Shown here: positions 37,604 through 47,395 of the stretch, piece by piece
Numbering within the stretch: position 1 is the stretch's first letter
Layout of the letters: each line of letters opens with the position of its first letter
NCBI GenBank assembly: GCA_018398995.1
Contig: CP073759.1
Coordinates: 992,001-1,056,000, forward strand
Length of the DNA stretch: 64,000 nucleotides
DNA from: Methylophilaceae bacterium
GTDB lineage: Bacteria; Pseudomonadota; Gammaproteobacteria; Burkholderiales; Methylophilaceae
Direction: 5' to 3'
Notes under the pieces: model-generated
What the model saw: the letters and a program-made list of their open reading frames with translations, nothing else
Told to the model about the DNA's origin: nothing
Database searches by the model: none
Program-made: the position numbers and the translations under genes

Positions 37604-37656
37604 CTCATCTATTTATTTAAGTATGCTATTCAATTTAAGACTGTAAGCAATTATTG

Positions 37657-38340
37657 TTAAGAACGAAAAAGTCGACTATATTGCGTCTCATGTCGGCAAC
37701 CGGCAATTGTTAACAAAGGGTTAAAATTGCTGATTTCACTGTCTTTTAGCGTCATCGCTTGCGCTACAACCTGCACCAACTCTTGTCCCAAAGCAGATAC
37801 AATTTTCTGCCCAGCCACTTGACCTAATGGCACCGCTTTCATGGCAGCACTGACTTGATTTTCCAGCCATCCCCAAGCATAGCCATGTAAGACATCTTGC
37901 GCTGGAATTTGCCACACTTGCGCCACGCCTGCATAAATGGTGCTAAATGCTGGTTGCTTAAATTGATTCACTTGCGCCAAAAAATCTGCTGGTAATTCAT
38001 GTAAATCATTCAACAAGCGACACAAGGAATAGCCCATCTGGCGGGTTTCAGCAAGCGCTTCTGCCGTATCGCGACCTGCTTGATAAAAATCATCCCATTC
38101 ATGTAGCGCTTGGGTGTCGTTATTTGACCATGCTTGGTAAAGTCGATAAACGATAGGTAGCTCAAAATTTGCTTGATATACATGCAATACGTCACTAATC
38201 CAAGCCTTGGCTGTCGCTTCATCTTTGACGTCGCCATACTCTATTCCCCATTCCAACCCTTGAGAATAGCTATAAGCACCAACGGGCAGCATAGGGCTCG
38301 CCAGTTGCAGTAATCGACTTAATGCCAATTGGCTATCCAC
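37657..38340 (-). CDS. ureF: Urease accessory protein UreF
   Basis: A 227-residue helical protein with the UreF signature LLQLASPMLPVGAYSYSQGLE near its N-terminus. The frame is open to 38451, but that part only shadows ureE. A GTG at 38340, overlapping the ureE stop region by 8 bp, gives the standard N-terminus and is chosen. UreF is the GTPase effector or scaffold of the UreDFG complex. Confidence 0.94.
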   Translation of the reverse strand: MDSQLALSRLLQLASPMLPVGAYSYSQGLEWGIEYGDVKDEATAKAWISDVLHVYQANFELPIVYRLYQAWSNNDTQALHEWDDFYQAGRDTAEALAETRQMGYSLCRLLNDLHELPADFLAQVNQFKQPAFSTIYAGVAQVWQIPAQDVLHGYAWGWLENQVSAAMKAVPLGQVAGQKIVSALGQELVQVVAQAMTLKDSEISNFNPLLTIAGCRHETQYSRLFRS

Positions 38341-38824
38341 GTTGCCGCCTTTTTGGTGCACGCAAATTAACGATATGATCGTCATCACTGCCGTGACGAT
38401 GCCCGCCCCCATAAGCACCTGCTTCTGGCTCAAATGGCGCATTTTTCTCAACCACTTCCATCCCTAAACCAAGCAACATTGCTTTCAAGACATGATCTTG
38501 CTCTAAGCGCAACCAACCATCACCTACTTGTAAAGGCACATGACGATTGCCTAAGTGATAAGCAGCACACATTAAGGCTTGCGGGGTGCTTGCGGTCACA
38601 TCGTAAACAGGCTCTTGTGCCGCGATAATTTGTATCACCAAACCATCGACTGATTGCACTAAATCACCGCCCCGCAAAATAATACCGCGGTCTAAAAATA
38701 AGCCAGCCTCTAGCCCAGATTGGGTGATGACTCTCAAACGACTTTTTTGCCTTAATAAAAAAGGTAGCTCAATATACTCATCTATTTTATGGGCAACCGA
38801 TATGCGTTGGGTGATTGTTAACAT
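38333..38824 (-). CDS. ureE: Urease nickel metallochaperone UreE
   Basis: 163 residues. An N-terminal peptide-binding domain is followed by a metal-binding domain containing GNRHVPLQV, and a short His-rich tail (GGGHRHGSDDDH). It delivers nickel to urease. The ATG at 38824 is preferred to an upstream TTG at 38830. It starts 6 bp after ureC. Confidence 0.95.
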   Translation of the reverse strand: MLTITQRISVAHKIDEYIELPFLLRQKSRLRVITQSGLEAGLFLDRGIILRGGDLVQSVDGLVIQIIAAQEPVYDVTASTPQALMCAAYHLGNRHVPLQVGDGWLRLEQDHVLKAMLLGLGMEVVEKNAPFEPEAGAYGGGHRHGSDDDHIVNLRAPKRRQRG

Positions 38825-38830
38825 AAACAA

Positions 38831-40549
38831 TTAAAATAAAAAATAACGTTGTGCCATTGGTAATTCAGTCGCAGGCTCGCAAATCAAATCCATCCCATCT
38901 GCCAACACACGATACGTCTCAGGATCGACCTCAATATTGGGCATCCACGTGTTATGTACCATGTCTTTTTTCTTCACATCGCGCGTACCTTTCACTGCAA
39001 CTAATGGTTTTTGCAAACCCAACGCTGCCACTGCTGGATTGCTTAATGCCGCTTGCGATACAAAAGTGACAGACGTTTTTAATGCGCCACCGTAAGCGCC
39101 AAACATATTGCGATAATGCACGGGTTGTGGCGTTGGAATAGAAGCATTAGGATCCCCCATCGCTGCTGCGGCAATCATGCCGCCTTTTAAAATAGTCGAT
39201 GGCTTCACCCCAAAAAAAGCGGGGTGCCAAATCACTAAATCTGCTAATTTTCCAACCTCAATAGAACCAACCACATGCGAGATACCATGGGTAAGTGCTG
39301 GATTAATCGTGTATTTAGCAATATAGCGCTTCACTCTAAAATTATCATTGCGCTCACTGTCCTCTTCCAGAGCGCCGCGTTGCACTTTCATTTTATGCGC
39401 TGTTTGCCAAGTACGAATAATCACTTCACCCACGCGGCCCATGGCTTGTGAGTCTGATGACATCATCGAAAAAGCACCCAAATCATGAAAAATATCTTCT
39501 GCTGCAATGGTTTCACGCCGAATGCGGCTCTCAGCAAACGCAATATCTTCTGCAATTGCAGGGTCTAAATGGTGGCATACCATCAGCATATCTAAATGCT
39601 CATCAATGGTATTAATCGTAAAAGGTCTGGTTGGATTGGTCGAAGATGGCAAGACATTAGGGTAGCCTGCTGCTTTAATAATATCTGGCGCGTGCCCGCC
39701 ACCAGCGCCTTCGGTATGAAAAGTATGAATAGTGCGGCCCTTAAATGCGCCTATGGTTGTCTCCACAAAGCCAGACTCATTTAACGTGTCACTATGAATC
39801 GCCACTTGCACATCCATCTCTTCAGCCACCGTTAAACAATTATCAATGGCAGCTGGCGTTGTTCCCCAGTCTTCATGCAGCTTTAAACCAATGACACCGG
39901 CCTCTACTTGCTCTCGAATCGGCTCAGGCAAGCTGACATTGCCTTTGCCCAAAAAACCTAAATTCATCGGAAAAGCATCTGCTGCTTGCAACATTTTATG
40001 AATATGCCAAGGGCCTGGCGTACACGTCGTTGCAAAAGTGCCTGTCGCTGGCCCTGTGCCACCACCCAGCATGGTCGTCACGCCAGACATAAGTGCCTCT
40101 TCAATTTGTTGCGGACAAATAAAATGGATATGGCTATCAATGCCACCTGCAGTCACTATCATGCCTTCGCCTGCAATCACTTCAGTACCAGCACCAATCG
40201 CAATATCCACATTCGGTTGAATATCAAGATTACCTGCTTTTCCAATGGCTGAAATATAACCGCCTTTAATACCAATATCGGCCTTAATAATGCCCCAGTG
40301 ATCCACAATCAGCGCATTGGTAATAACCGTATCCGCTACATCAGCTGAAACACGCTGCCCCTGACCCATGCCATCCCGAATTACTTTACCGCCCCCAAAC
40401 TTAACCTCTTCCCCATACGTGGTCAGGTCTTTTTCAACCTCTATCCATAATTCAGTATCAGCCAATCTAACGCGGTCACCCACCGTTGGGCCAAACATCT
40501 CAGCATAAGCCTGCTTATCTATTGTTAACGCATCCTTTTTAGTCATCAT
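38831..40549 (-). CDS. ureC: Urease alpha subunit
   Basis: A 572-residue catalytic subunit. The bi-nickel ligands are all present: H140 and H142 (DSHIHF), carbamylated K223 (GLKLHED), H252 (IHSD), H278 (HTFHTEG) and D366 (MSSDSQAMG). The mobile-flap Cys-His is at 325-326 (VCHHL). It hydrolyses urea to ammonia and carbamate. Its ATG immediately follows the ureB stop. Confidence 0.98.
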   Translation of the reverse strand: MMTKKDALTIDKQAYAEMFGPTVGDRVRLADTELWIEVEKDLTTYGEEVKFGGGKVIRDGMGQGQRVSADVADTVITNALIVDHWGIIKADIGIKGGYISAIGKAGNLDIQPNVDIAIGAGTEVIAGEGMIVTAGGIDSHIHFICPQQIEEALMSGVTTMLGGGTGPATGTFATTCTPGPWHIHKMLQAADAFPMNLGFLGKGNVSLPEPIREQVEAGVIGLKLHEDWGTTPAAIDNCLTVAEEMDVQVAIHSDTLNESGFVETTIGAFKGRTIHTFHTEGAGGGHAPDIIKAAGYPNVLPSSTNPTRPFTINTIDEHLDMLMVCHHLDPAIAEDIAFAESRIRRETIAAEDIFHDLGAFSMMSSDSQAMGRVGEVIIRTWQTAHKMKVQRGALEEDSERNDNFRVKRYIAKYTINPALTHGISHVVGSIEVGKLADLVIWHPAFFGVKPSTILKGGMIAAAAMGDPNASIPTPQPVHYRNMFGAYGGALKTSVTFVSQAALSNPAVAALGLQKPLVAVKGTRDVKKKDMVHNTWMPNIEVDPETYRVLADGMDLICEPATELPMAQRYFLF

Positions 40550-40855
40550 CTAAAGGCTCCCCATGACCTTTGCGGCAAAACCATACACTTTTCTGTCACC
40601 TGCTAAGGCAACTAATTGTACCGTCCGCGTTTGCCCTGGCTCAAAACGCACAGCAGTGCCAGAAGCAATATTCAATCTAAACCCATAAGCGATTTGCCTA
40701 TCAAACACCAGCGCCTCATTCACTTCAAAAAAATGATAATGCGAGCCAATTTGGATGGGTCTATCACCTTTGTTTGACACATGCAAAGTGACTGTTTCAC
40801 GCCCCTCGTTTAGCGTAATTTCGCCCGCATCAATTTTCATTTCACCTGGAATCAT
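40550..40855 (-). CDS. ureB: Urease beta subunit
   Basis: A 101-residue urease beta chain with [17 protein letters not shown] and [17 protein letters not shown]. The ATG at 40855 has AGAGAGG 5 bases upstream; a GTG directly before it is less likely. It is separated from ureA by about 190 bp that hold a 61-codon ORF. Confidence 0.97.
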   Translation of the reverse strand: MIPGEMKIDAGEITLNEGRETVTLHVSNKGDRPIQIGSHYHFFEVNEALVFDRQIAYGFRLNIASGTAVRFEPGQTRTVQLVALAGDRKVYGFAAKVMGSL

Positions 40856-40857
40856 CA

Positions 40858-41043
40858 CTACCTCTCTAAGAAAAAATGATCAGCATTAGGCCAGACAAGC
40901 CCGCATAGCGCTTCGCTAATCTTACTAGGCGCATTTGTAATAAGTCGATGGAACGCACCCATAAAACCCCCAACGCAGCCTATAGGCATTAAGTAAAGCG
41001 CACTTTTTTGATAAGCAACCCTGTATGCGAATAGGCTAATCAT
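40858..41043 (-). CDS. Small ORF between ureA and ureB, unknown
   Basis: 61 codons exactly filling the ureA-ureB gap. The ATG comes 3 bases after the ureA stop, and its stop overlaps the ureB start region (TAGTGATG); its last codons contain the ureB ribosome site. It begins [13 protein letters not shown], has a hydrophobic middle ([14 protein letters not shown]) and ends [12 protein letters not shown] do not recognise it, and no ribosome site precedes it. A frame this long can stay open by chance, so it may be only spacer. Confidence 0.35.
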   Translation of the reverse strand: MISLFAYRVAYQKSALYLMPIGCVGGFMGAFHRLITNAPSKISEALCGLVWPNADHFFLER

Positions 41044-41046
41044 TAT

Positions 41047-41349
41047 TTAGGGAATAGGGTGATGCACTGTGACTAATTTTGTGCCATCAGGAAACGTAGC
41101 CTCAATTTGTATATCTGGAATCATCTCGGCAATGCCTTCCATTACATCGTCACGCGTGAGCAAAGTGGCGCCATAACTCATGAGTTCTGCCACTGTCCGA
41201 CCGTCGCGAGCACCCTCCATAATAGCGGCAGAGATATAAGCAATCGTTTCTGGATAATTGAGTTTTAGGCCGCGCTGTTTACGTCGTTCTGCCAACAATC
41301 CAGCAGTAAAAATGAGTAATTTATCTTTTTCCCTTGGGGTTAATTCCAT
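41047..41349 (-). CDS. ureA: Urease gamma subunit
   Basis: A 100-residue urease gamma chain beginning [20 protein letters not shown], with [21 protein letters not shown] and [11 protein letters not shown], all family-conserved. First structural gene, following ureD in a ureD-A-x-B-C-E-F-G-J operon. Confidence 0.97.
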   Translation of the reverse strand: MELTPREKDKLLIFTAGLLAERRKQRGLKLNYPETIAYISAAIMEGARDGRTVAELMSYGATLLTRDDVMEGIAEMIPDIQIEATFPDGTKLVTVHHPIP

Positions 41350-41377
41350 ATTATCTACTCTTCACTTTTATTCAAAA

Positions 41378-42280
41378 CTAAGTATTCCAAATTCTGGGCC
41401 TGACCACTTTACGCTCAGCATACCAAGGTCGCAACTGTTGCCAAAGCATTTCAAAATAGTGTTTTGCACTTTGTGAAGATTGTCCAACATATCGCGCTGC
41501 AAATATTGCTGGTAATGCTGTTACGCCATACTGTGCCGAACAATCTAACTCAAAAGTTGGCTTGATCATTCTACAAGCATCCAACACAGCTGAGGGCACC
41601 TGACCTGCAGCAATCACAAAACTAGCACTCACTACATTGCCATGCAAACCAATCATGGATTTAACGATGCGTTGTGTTGGTGCAAAAAATGCACGCTCAT
41701 TCCATATCAATTCATTATTACGACGAATTGTTAACAGCTGTTGCATCTCACCCGTGCGCCATTGCTCATGTTGCGCTTGCCGTCCCAAACAGAGTATTTC
41801 CCAAGCCGCATATTTGGCTGTTGGTGCCAGATTAACAGTGGCTGAAAGGCGCACTTTTGATCCATCAAACAAAATATTTTCTTGCGGCAACCATTCAAAA
41901 CAAGCGTTATCTTGTAAATCAAACTGCAAATGTTGTTGTGCTAATGGCCCATTTGCTTTGTACCACTTTCCTGCACCTGGGGTAGTCAGCAGCGCTTTGG
42001 CATTTGCGGCCAAACGAACATTCAATGTTAATTCATCGCCACCAGCAACACCTCCTGGCAGATGTATCACCACGCCATGGCACACCGCTTCACCCTCAGG
42101 ATGCAAGGTTTTTTGTAAGACCAAAGGGCCAACATGACATTTTTTAGCTAAATAACTGCGTCCGCTAGAGACACTAAAATCTAAATCTAAACGTGCTTCC
42201 CAGCGCTTAATAGGAGTCTGAATAAGGGAATGATTAAGCGCTGGTTGGCCCGCTACAACGATAAAACCATCATGCATCAT
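41378..42280 (-). CDS. ureD: Urease accessory protein UreD
   Basis: A 300-residue accessory protein with SYLAKKCHVGPLVLQK, HLPGGVAGGDELTLNV and TTPGAGKWYK, the typical UreD motifs. It binds apo-urease and forms the nickel-delivery tunnel with UreF. It begins 14 bp after the last ABC transporter gene, so transporter and urease genes probably share a transcript. Tandem ATGs at 42280 and 42277 are equally possible starts. Confidence 0.94.
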   Translation of the reverse strand: MMHDGFIVVAGQPALNHSLIQTPIKRWEARLDLDFSVSSGRSYLAKKCHVGPLVLQKTLHPEGEAVCHGVVIHLPGGVAGGDELTLNVRLAANAKALLTTPGAGKWYKANGPLAQQHLQFDLQDNACFEWLPQENILFDGSKVRLSATVNLAPTAKYAAWEILCLGRQAQHEQWRTGEMQQLLTIRRNNELIWNERAFFAPTQRIVKSMIGLHGNVVSASFVIAAGQVPSAVLDACRMIKPTFELDCSAQYGVTALPAIFAARYVGQSSQSAKHYFEMLWQQLRPWYAERKVVRPRIWNT

Positions 42281-42294
42281 TTACATGCATATCA

Positions 42295-42984
42295 TCAAAC
42301 TGACAAATACCCTTTAATCTTTTTAGCATCCACATTCTCGCGCAAATCCTCATGAATAAACTTGCCTTTATCAATCACAATAATGCGATCGGCTACTTCC
42401 ATTGTGAAACTCAATACTTGCTCAGAAACAATAATCGTAATTTCACGCATTTTACGAATCTCATTTAATACTTTTGCAATATCTTTAATAATTGAAGGCT
42501 GAATACCTTCTGTCGGCTCATCCAGTAACAACACTTTTGGATTGGTCACTAATGCACGTGCAATCGCCAATTGCTGTTGTTGCCCACCAGATAAATTACC
42601 GCCTTTGCGTTTACGCATATCAAATAATACAGGAAACAGCGCATAAATATCTTCTGGAATTTCTCCCGTTTCAGATTTACTTAATCCTGTTTCAATATTT
42701 TCTTGTACCGTCATCGCAGGAAAAATCATGCGGCCTTGCGGCACATAAGCCAATCCTTTATTCACGCGCATATAACTTTCGTCACCTTGCACACTAACGC
42801 CATCAACCGTTGCTTTAGTCGCTTTGCTTGGCAAAATGCCCATTAGCGATTTAAACAGCGTCGTTTTTCCCATACCGTTACGGCCCATAATGGCCAAGGT
42901 TTCGTTCTTTTCTGCTTTAAAATTAAGGCCATGAATCACTTCACTTTGACCATAACTAACGTGTAGATCTTCTATTTCAATCAT
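42295..42984 (-). CDS. urtE: Urea/amide ABC transporter ATPase, UrtE type
   Basis: A 229-residue ABC ATPase: Walker A GRNGMGKT, signature LSGGQQQQLAIARAL, Walker B VLLLDEPTEGIQ, and the UrtE-like QPSIIKDIAKVL. Second ATPase of a branched-chain-amino-acid-type importer. Placed between the first ATPase and ureD, which points to urea as substrate. Confidence 0.93.
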   Translation of the reverse strand: MIEIEDLHVSYGQSEVIHGLNFKAEKNETLAIMGRNGMGKTTLFKSLMGILPSKATKATVDGVSVQGDESYMRVNKGLAYVPQGRMIFPAMTVQENIETGLSKSETGEIPEDIYALFPVLFDMRKRKGGNLSGGQQQQLAIARALVTNPKVLLLDEPTEGIQPSIIKDIAKVLNEIRKMREITIIVSEQVLSFTMEVADRIIVIDKGKFIHEDLRENVDAKKIKGYLSV

Positions 42985-43007
42985 CTTTAATCTCCTGACA
43001 ACTTTCG

Positions 43008-43754
43008 TTAATGGCCTAAATAAACCTCAATGACTTTTTCGTCTGCTTGCACTTTTTCCATTGAACCTTCAGCTAAAATTTTGCCTTGGTGTAACACAGT
43101 GACTTTATCTGCAATTTTTTTCACAAAATCCATATCATGTTCAATCACAAGCACCGAACGATTAGCTGAAATCTTGCGCAACAATTCTGCCGTGTCATCA
43201 CGCTCTTTAGCACTCATGCCGGCAACAGGCTCATCTAACATGAGCAATTTAGGGTCTTGCATCAATAACATGCCTATTTCCAACCATTGCTTTTGACCGT
43301 GACTTAATAAAGCCGCTTCCATTTGTAAAAAATCAGTGAGCATAATTTCTGCAGCAATTTTTTTCACCTGTGCATCAACCGCTTCAGTGCGCTTAAATGT
43401 TAAGCTTTTCAAGACATTCCTACCTCTTGGGTAAGAAATTTCTAAGTTTTGATCTACAGTCAAGTTTTCATAAATAGACGGCGTTTGAAATTTGCGACCA
43501 ACCCCGGCACGCACAATTTCATGCTCCGCCATATCGGTCAGCTCTTTGTTCAAAAACTTAATACTACCCGCCGTTGATTTTGTTTTACCACAAATCAAAT
43601 CTAACACCGTTGTTTTACCAGCACCATTAGGCCCAATCACCACCCGCAATTCATTCTGGTCGATATACATATTCAAAGCATCGACTGCTTTAAACCCATC
43701 GAATGAGACTGTTAAATCCTCAATCGCCAACACAAAATCTGTATTCGCACTCAT
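43008..43754 (-). CDS. urtD: Urea/amide ABC transporter ATPase, UrtD type
   Basis: A 248-residue ABC ATPase: Walker A GPNGAGKT, GVGRKFQTPSIYENLTV (Q-loop), signature LSHGQKQWLEIGMLL, Walker B LLMLDEPVAGMS. The start overlaps the preceding permease gene by 4 bp (ATGA), indicating coupling. Partner of the UrtE-type ATPase. Confidence 0.93.
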   Translation of the reverse strand: MSANTDFVLAIEDLTVSFDGFKAVDALNMYIDQNELRVVIGPNGAGKTTVLDLICGKTKSTAGSIKFLNKELTDMAEHEIVRAGVGRKFQTPSIYENLTVDQNLEISYPRGRNVLKSLTFKRTEAVDAQVKKIAAEIMLTDFLQMEAALLSHGQKQWLEIGMLLMQDPKLLMLDEPVAGMSAKERDDTAELLRKISANRSVLVIEHDMDFVKKIADKVTVLHQGKILAEGSMEKVQADEKVIEVYLGH

Positions 43755-44884
43755 GCTTTTGCTCCTTTAATTTCAGCAGATGTTGGCTCCGCCGCGATAA
43801 ATTTACTCAAAAATTTAAGCTTATGTTTATTTTTGTTATAAATACCAGCCAAACCATCAGGGAAAAACATCACCACAGCAATGAATAAACCGCCCATTAA
43901 AAATAACCAAAGTTCTGGATACGTTTCAGAGAAAAAGGTCTTACCGTAGTTGACCAGCAAGGTGCCGTATATCGCACCAATCAACGAGGCTCTACCGCCA
44001 ACGGCACAGAAAATAACCATTTCAATCGAAGGCACAATGCCAATAAAAGACGCTGACATAAAACCTACCTGCAAGGTAAACATGGCACCACCAATGGCAG
44101 AAATAGCGGCTGCTAGACAAAATACAAATATTTTGTAATTTGAAACATCATAGCCAGAAAAACGAACGCGTTCCTCTTTATCGCGCATGGCTAATAAAAT
44201 CATGCCAAACTTGCTAGTCAAAATATAACGTGAAAGAAATATCACCCCAAACAACAATACCGCATTTAGATAATACAAAATGTATTTAGCTGTATCGGTT
44301 CTGGTATCCCAACCCAACACTGTTTTAAGGTCAGTAATCCCGTTCACACCACCGGTATAGCCTTGTTGTCCAACAATCAAAATCGTTAAAATCAAGGCAA
44401 TCGCTTGCGTAATAATCGCAAAGTAAACACCACCAACACGCCGCTTAAACATGGCGTAACCAATAATGTAAGCAAACACGGTAGGCACAACAAGAATAGC
44501 AATAATCGTCAGCGTTAAACTCTGGAACGGCAACCAAAAAGTGGGTAGTGCAGTTAATTGGTTCCAATCCATAAAATCTGGAATACCTGGCGTAGTCTGA
44601 ATCGCAGTGGCAACGGGATCGGATGCCTCTAACTTCATGAACATCGCCATGGCATAACCACCCAAACCAAAGAAAATACCTTGACCCAAACTTAAAATAC
44701 CCCCATTACCCCATAGCAACACCAAGCTCACTGCAACAAAAGCATAAGTCAGATACTTGCCTGCTAAATTGAGACGGAACACATCCAACCCTAAGGGCAG
44801 CACTATCAAAATGAGTGCGGCTAGAACAATTAATCCCAGCGTGCCCTCCTTACCGCCAAACAATCTGTTTGCTATTGTGTTCAT
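43751..44884 (-). CDS. fmdF: Urea/short-chain amide ABC permease, second (UrtC/FmdF type)
   Basis: A 377-residue membrane protein with about ten helices and the LivM/UrtC pattern (LLWGNGGILSLGQGIFFGLGGY, RDKEERVRFSGYDV). It matches the position of fmdF in the Methylophilus fmd cluster, where such genes serve uptake of urea and short-chain amides. A 99-bp gap with a short hairpin (AGTCAC/GTGACT, 44946-44976) separates it from the first permease. Confidence 0.92.
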   Translation of the reverse strand: MNTIANRLFGGKEGTLGLIVLAALILIVLPLGLDVFRLNLAGKYLTYAFVAVSLVLLWGNGGILSLGQGIFFGLGGYAMAMFMKLEASDPVATAIQTTPGIPDFMDWNQLTALPTFWLPFQSLTLTIIAILVVPTVFAYIIGYAMFKRRVGGVYFAIITQAIALILTILIVGQQGYTGGVNGITDLKTVLGWDTRTDTAKYILYYLNAVLLFGVIFLSRYILTSKFGMILLAMRDKEERVRFSGYDVSNYKIFVFCLAAAISAIGGAMFTLQVGFMSASFIGIVPSIEMVIFCAVGGRASLIGAIYGTLLVNYGKTFFSETYPELWLFLMGGLFIAVVMFFPDGLAGIYNKNKHKLKFLSKFIAAEPTSAEIKGAKA

Positions 44885-44983
44885 ACAAACTCTCCTTAAA
44901 ATTACTTAACTATTGTTTAAAACCTGATGTTTAATACTTAATATCAGTCACAACGCAGTCAATAAGCGCCGTGACTAATCACA

Positions 44984-45901
44984 TTACTTACGCAGTTTAG
45001 AAGCAAACAGACCTTCTGGTTTTACCATCAATACAGCAACAATGAACAATAATGTGGCCATCTTGCCCATCGAGCTACTGAGGAAAAACTGTAAAATTGA
45101 TTGTGCTTGTGCAATACCAAAGGCAGAGGCAATAGTACCGACTAAACTAGCAGCGCCACCAAATACCACCACCATAAAACTATCTACGATATACAGCGAG
45201 CCACTGGTAGGGCCAGTTGAAGCAATCGTGGTAAAGGCAGCACCTGCAATACCTGCAATACCGCAACCTAAGGCATAAGTCATACGATCGACTCTTTTAG
45301 TATTAATGCCCACAGAGCCTGCCATTGTGCGGTTTTGAACGGTAGCTCGCATATTTAAACCCCAGCGTGAACGAAACATAATGAGATAAACGCCACCCGT
45401 TACCACAGCAGCCAGCGCCATCACAAACAAACCGTTTAAAGGAATATCAATGGCTTCTGTTGGGGCAAAAGAACCCAACAACCATTCTGGCAAATGCGCA
45501 CTAACTTCTTTAGCACCAAAGCTAGACCGAAAGATTTGTTGCATCACTAAACTCAAACCCCAGGTTGCCAACAAGGTATCTAATGGCCGCTTATAGAGAT
45601 GCCGAATCATAATAAATTCGATAAAGTAGCCCACAGCAAAAGCAATTAAAAACGACAAAATAATCGCAAACATGAAGTAGTAATTCACCGCACCATAAGT
45701 CTCTGCAAGCTGCGATAACATGACAGTGGTATAAGCACCAATGGTCATAAACTCACCATGCGCCATATTAATCACACCCATTTGACCGAAAATAATGGCA
45801 AGCCCTAACGCCATTAGCAACAACACACTAAACATGCTGAGGCCGGAAAAACTTTGCATGACAAAAATGTTTGTCATTTCTGCTGCGGTGTATTCGAACA
45901 T
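44984..45901 (-). CDS. fmdE: Urea/short-chain amide ABC permease, first (UrtB/FmdE type)
   Basis: A 305-residue LivH/UrtB-type permease with about eight helices, ALGLAIIFGQMGVINMAHGE near the N-terminus, and ATVQNRTMAGSVGINTKRVD in a cytoplasmic loop. Product of the third transporter-cluster position (fmdD-E-F). A 161-bp gap with two strong hairpins separates it from the binding protein gene. Confidence 0.92.
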   Translation of the reverse strand: MFEYTAAEMTNIFVMQSFSGLSMFSVLLLMALGLAIIFGQMGVINMAHGEFMTIGAYTTVMLSQLAETYGAVNYYFMFAIILSFLIAFAVGYFIEFIMIRHLYKRPLDTLLATWGLSLVMQQIFRSSFGAKEVSAHLPEWLLGSFAPTEAIDIPLNGLFVMALAAVVTGGVYLIMFRSRWGLNMRATVQNRTMAGSVGINTKRVDRMTYALGCGIAGIAGAAFTTIASTGPTSGSLYIVDSFMVVVFGGAASLVGTIASAFGIAQAQSILQFFLSSSMGKMATLLFIVAVLMVKPEGLFASKLRK

Positions 45902-45981
45902 ACTAATCCCCTTTAAACATTATTACGAATATGAACTCTTACTTTTCTAAAATCACTCTTACACGCCAAGCAACCTTAGAA

Positions 45982-46051
45982 AAGCAAACTAAATGCAATC
46001 ACACCACATTTAGTTTGCGAGCTGATGTAGCGGCAGACAAACCACTACATC
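45982..46051 (-). promoter_or_regulatory. Two hairpins in the fmdD-fmdE gap
   Basis: A perfect 12-bp stem GCAAACTAAATG/CATTTAGTTTGC (45982-46016) and a 7-bp stem GATGTAG/CTACATC (46024-46051) lie directly after the fmdD stop. Neither is followed by a clear U-tract, so they look like RNA-stabilising or attenuating structures rather than a full terminator. Similar structures behind binding-protein genes raise the ratio of binding protein to permease. Confidence 0.6.
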
Positions 46052-46062
46052 AAGCCATCAGA

Positions 46063-47307
46063 CTATTGATAACCTTTTGGGAATGGATCAGGTTTGATGT
46101 AATCAGAGGTGTAAACCACTTCTGCTTGACCATCTTTTTTCCATTTACCAACACGCAATTTAGTTGTTAAGTGATGGTTTTTCTCAACAGTTACTGGGCC
46201 TTCTGGTGCATCTTTAAACACATAACCTGGCAATGCTGCTTGTACTTTGTCAACATCGAAGCTACCTGCACGCTCAACCGCTGCTTTATACAACCATGGA
46301 CCTAAATAAGCAGCTTGCGTCACATCACCAATCACAGCATCTTTACCCCAACGTTTTTTGAAAGCTGCTACAAATTTCACGTTTTCAGGATTCGTTTGCG
46401 ATTGGAAATATTTCATTGCTGAGTAGAAACCTTCCAAGTTCTCACCACCAATACCAAGCACTTCATCTTCTGTTACTGAGATAGTTAACATTGTTTGTTT
46501 TTTAGAGTTCAAACCAGCTGCGTTCAACTGTTTAAACCAAGCAACGTTAGAACCACCAACAACAGCGGCATAAATCACATCCGGTTTTTTCAGTTTGATT
46601 TTGTTAATCACAGAACCAAATTGTGTATCACCCAAAGCAATATACTCTTCACCAACTACTGTGCCTTTTAAATTACGCTCAATATGCTTACGCGCAATTT
46701 TCATTGATGTACGTGGCCAGATATAGTCAGAACCAATGAGGTAGAATTTTTTCGCTTTTTTCTCTTTAGCAATCCAATCTAAACCAGCAAGAATTTGCTG
46801 TGTTGCCTCTTGACCTGTGTAGAACACGTTTTTAGATTCTTCTAAGCCTTCGTAAAAAGTTGGGTAAAACAATAAACCATTTTCTTTTTCAAACACTGGC
46901 AAAGCCGCTTTACGTGAAGCTGATGTCCAGCAACCCATAACAGAAGCCACTTTATCGCTTACCAACAATTTTTTTGCTTTTTCAGCAAATGTTGGCCAAT
47001 CAGATGCGCCATCTTCTTGAATCACTTTAATTTTGCGACCCAAAATACCGCCCATGGCATTGATTTGCTCAATTGCTAATTTCTCAGCTTGGATAGAGCC
47101 TGTTTCACTAATCGCCATCGTACCTGTTGCCGAATGTAAAATACCAACAGTTACTTCTGTATCGGTCACTGCCAATCCAGTTGTATTTACTTTAGCTGTT
47201 GGATAATCTGCTGCAAAAGCACTGGTCGAAATGAGACCTGCAGATAACAGTGCGCCGACTAGCACACCACTTGCTTTCATAAAACCACGTCTATTAAAAA
47301 TAGCCAT
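46063..47307 (-). CDS. fmdD: Amide/urea ABC transporter substrate-binding protein
   Basis: A 414-residue type I periplasmic binding protein of the UrtA/FmdD/AmiC group (TVGILHSATGTMAISETG, GRKIKVIQEDGASDWPTFAEKA). The N-terminus NRRGFMKASG followed by a hydrophobic stretch and AFA is a twin-arginine signal, so export through Tat is predicted. It delivers short amides or urea to the FmdE/FmdF permeases. It follows fmdB by 88 bp with its own ribosome site (GGAGAG). Confidence 0.94.
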   Translation of the reverse strand: MAIFNRRGFMKASGVLVGALLSAGLISTSAFAADYPTAKVNTTGLAVTDTEVTVGILHSATGTMAISETGSIQAEKLAIEQINAMGGILGRKIKVIQEDGASDWPTFAEKAKKLLVSDKVASVMGCWTSASRKAALPVFEKENGLLFYPTFYEGLEESKNVFYTGQEATQQILAGLDWIAKEKKAKKFYLIGSDYIWPRTSMKIARKHIERNLKGTVVGEEYIALGDTQFGSVINKIKLKKPDVIYAAVVGGSNVAWFKQLNAAGLNSKKQTMLTISVTEDEVLGIGGENLEGFYSAMKYFQSQTNPENVKFVAAFKKRWGKDAVIGDVTQAAYLGPWLYKAAVERAGSFDVDKVQAALPGYVFKDAPEGPVTVEKNHHLTTKLRVGKWKKDGQAEVVYTSDYIKPDPFPKGYQ

Positions 47308-47395
47308 TACTTACTCTCCTTTATAAAAATCAAAAAAACCAAAACTACACTTCGTACTTCTGAAATCAATTTGCTACACCCACTCTACTGACCAA

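Noticed and set aside
41637-42137. A 166-codon open frame antisense to ureD
   Set aside because: Cys/Ser/Pro-rich nonsense composition and complete overlap with ureD on the other strand; a shadow frame.
47308-47395. A guanidine-type riboswitch ahead of the fmdD transporter gene
   Set aside because: Only 88 bp are available, and I could not see the conserved ykkC-type paired elements or ACGR loops; nothing supports it.
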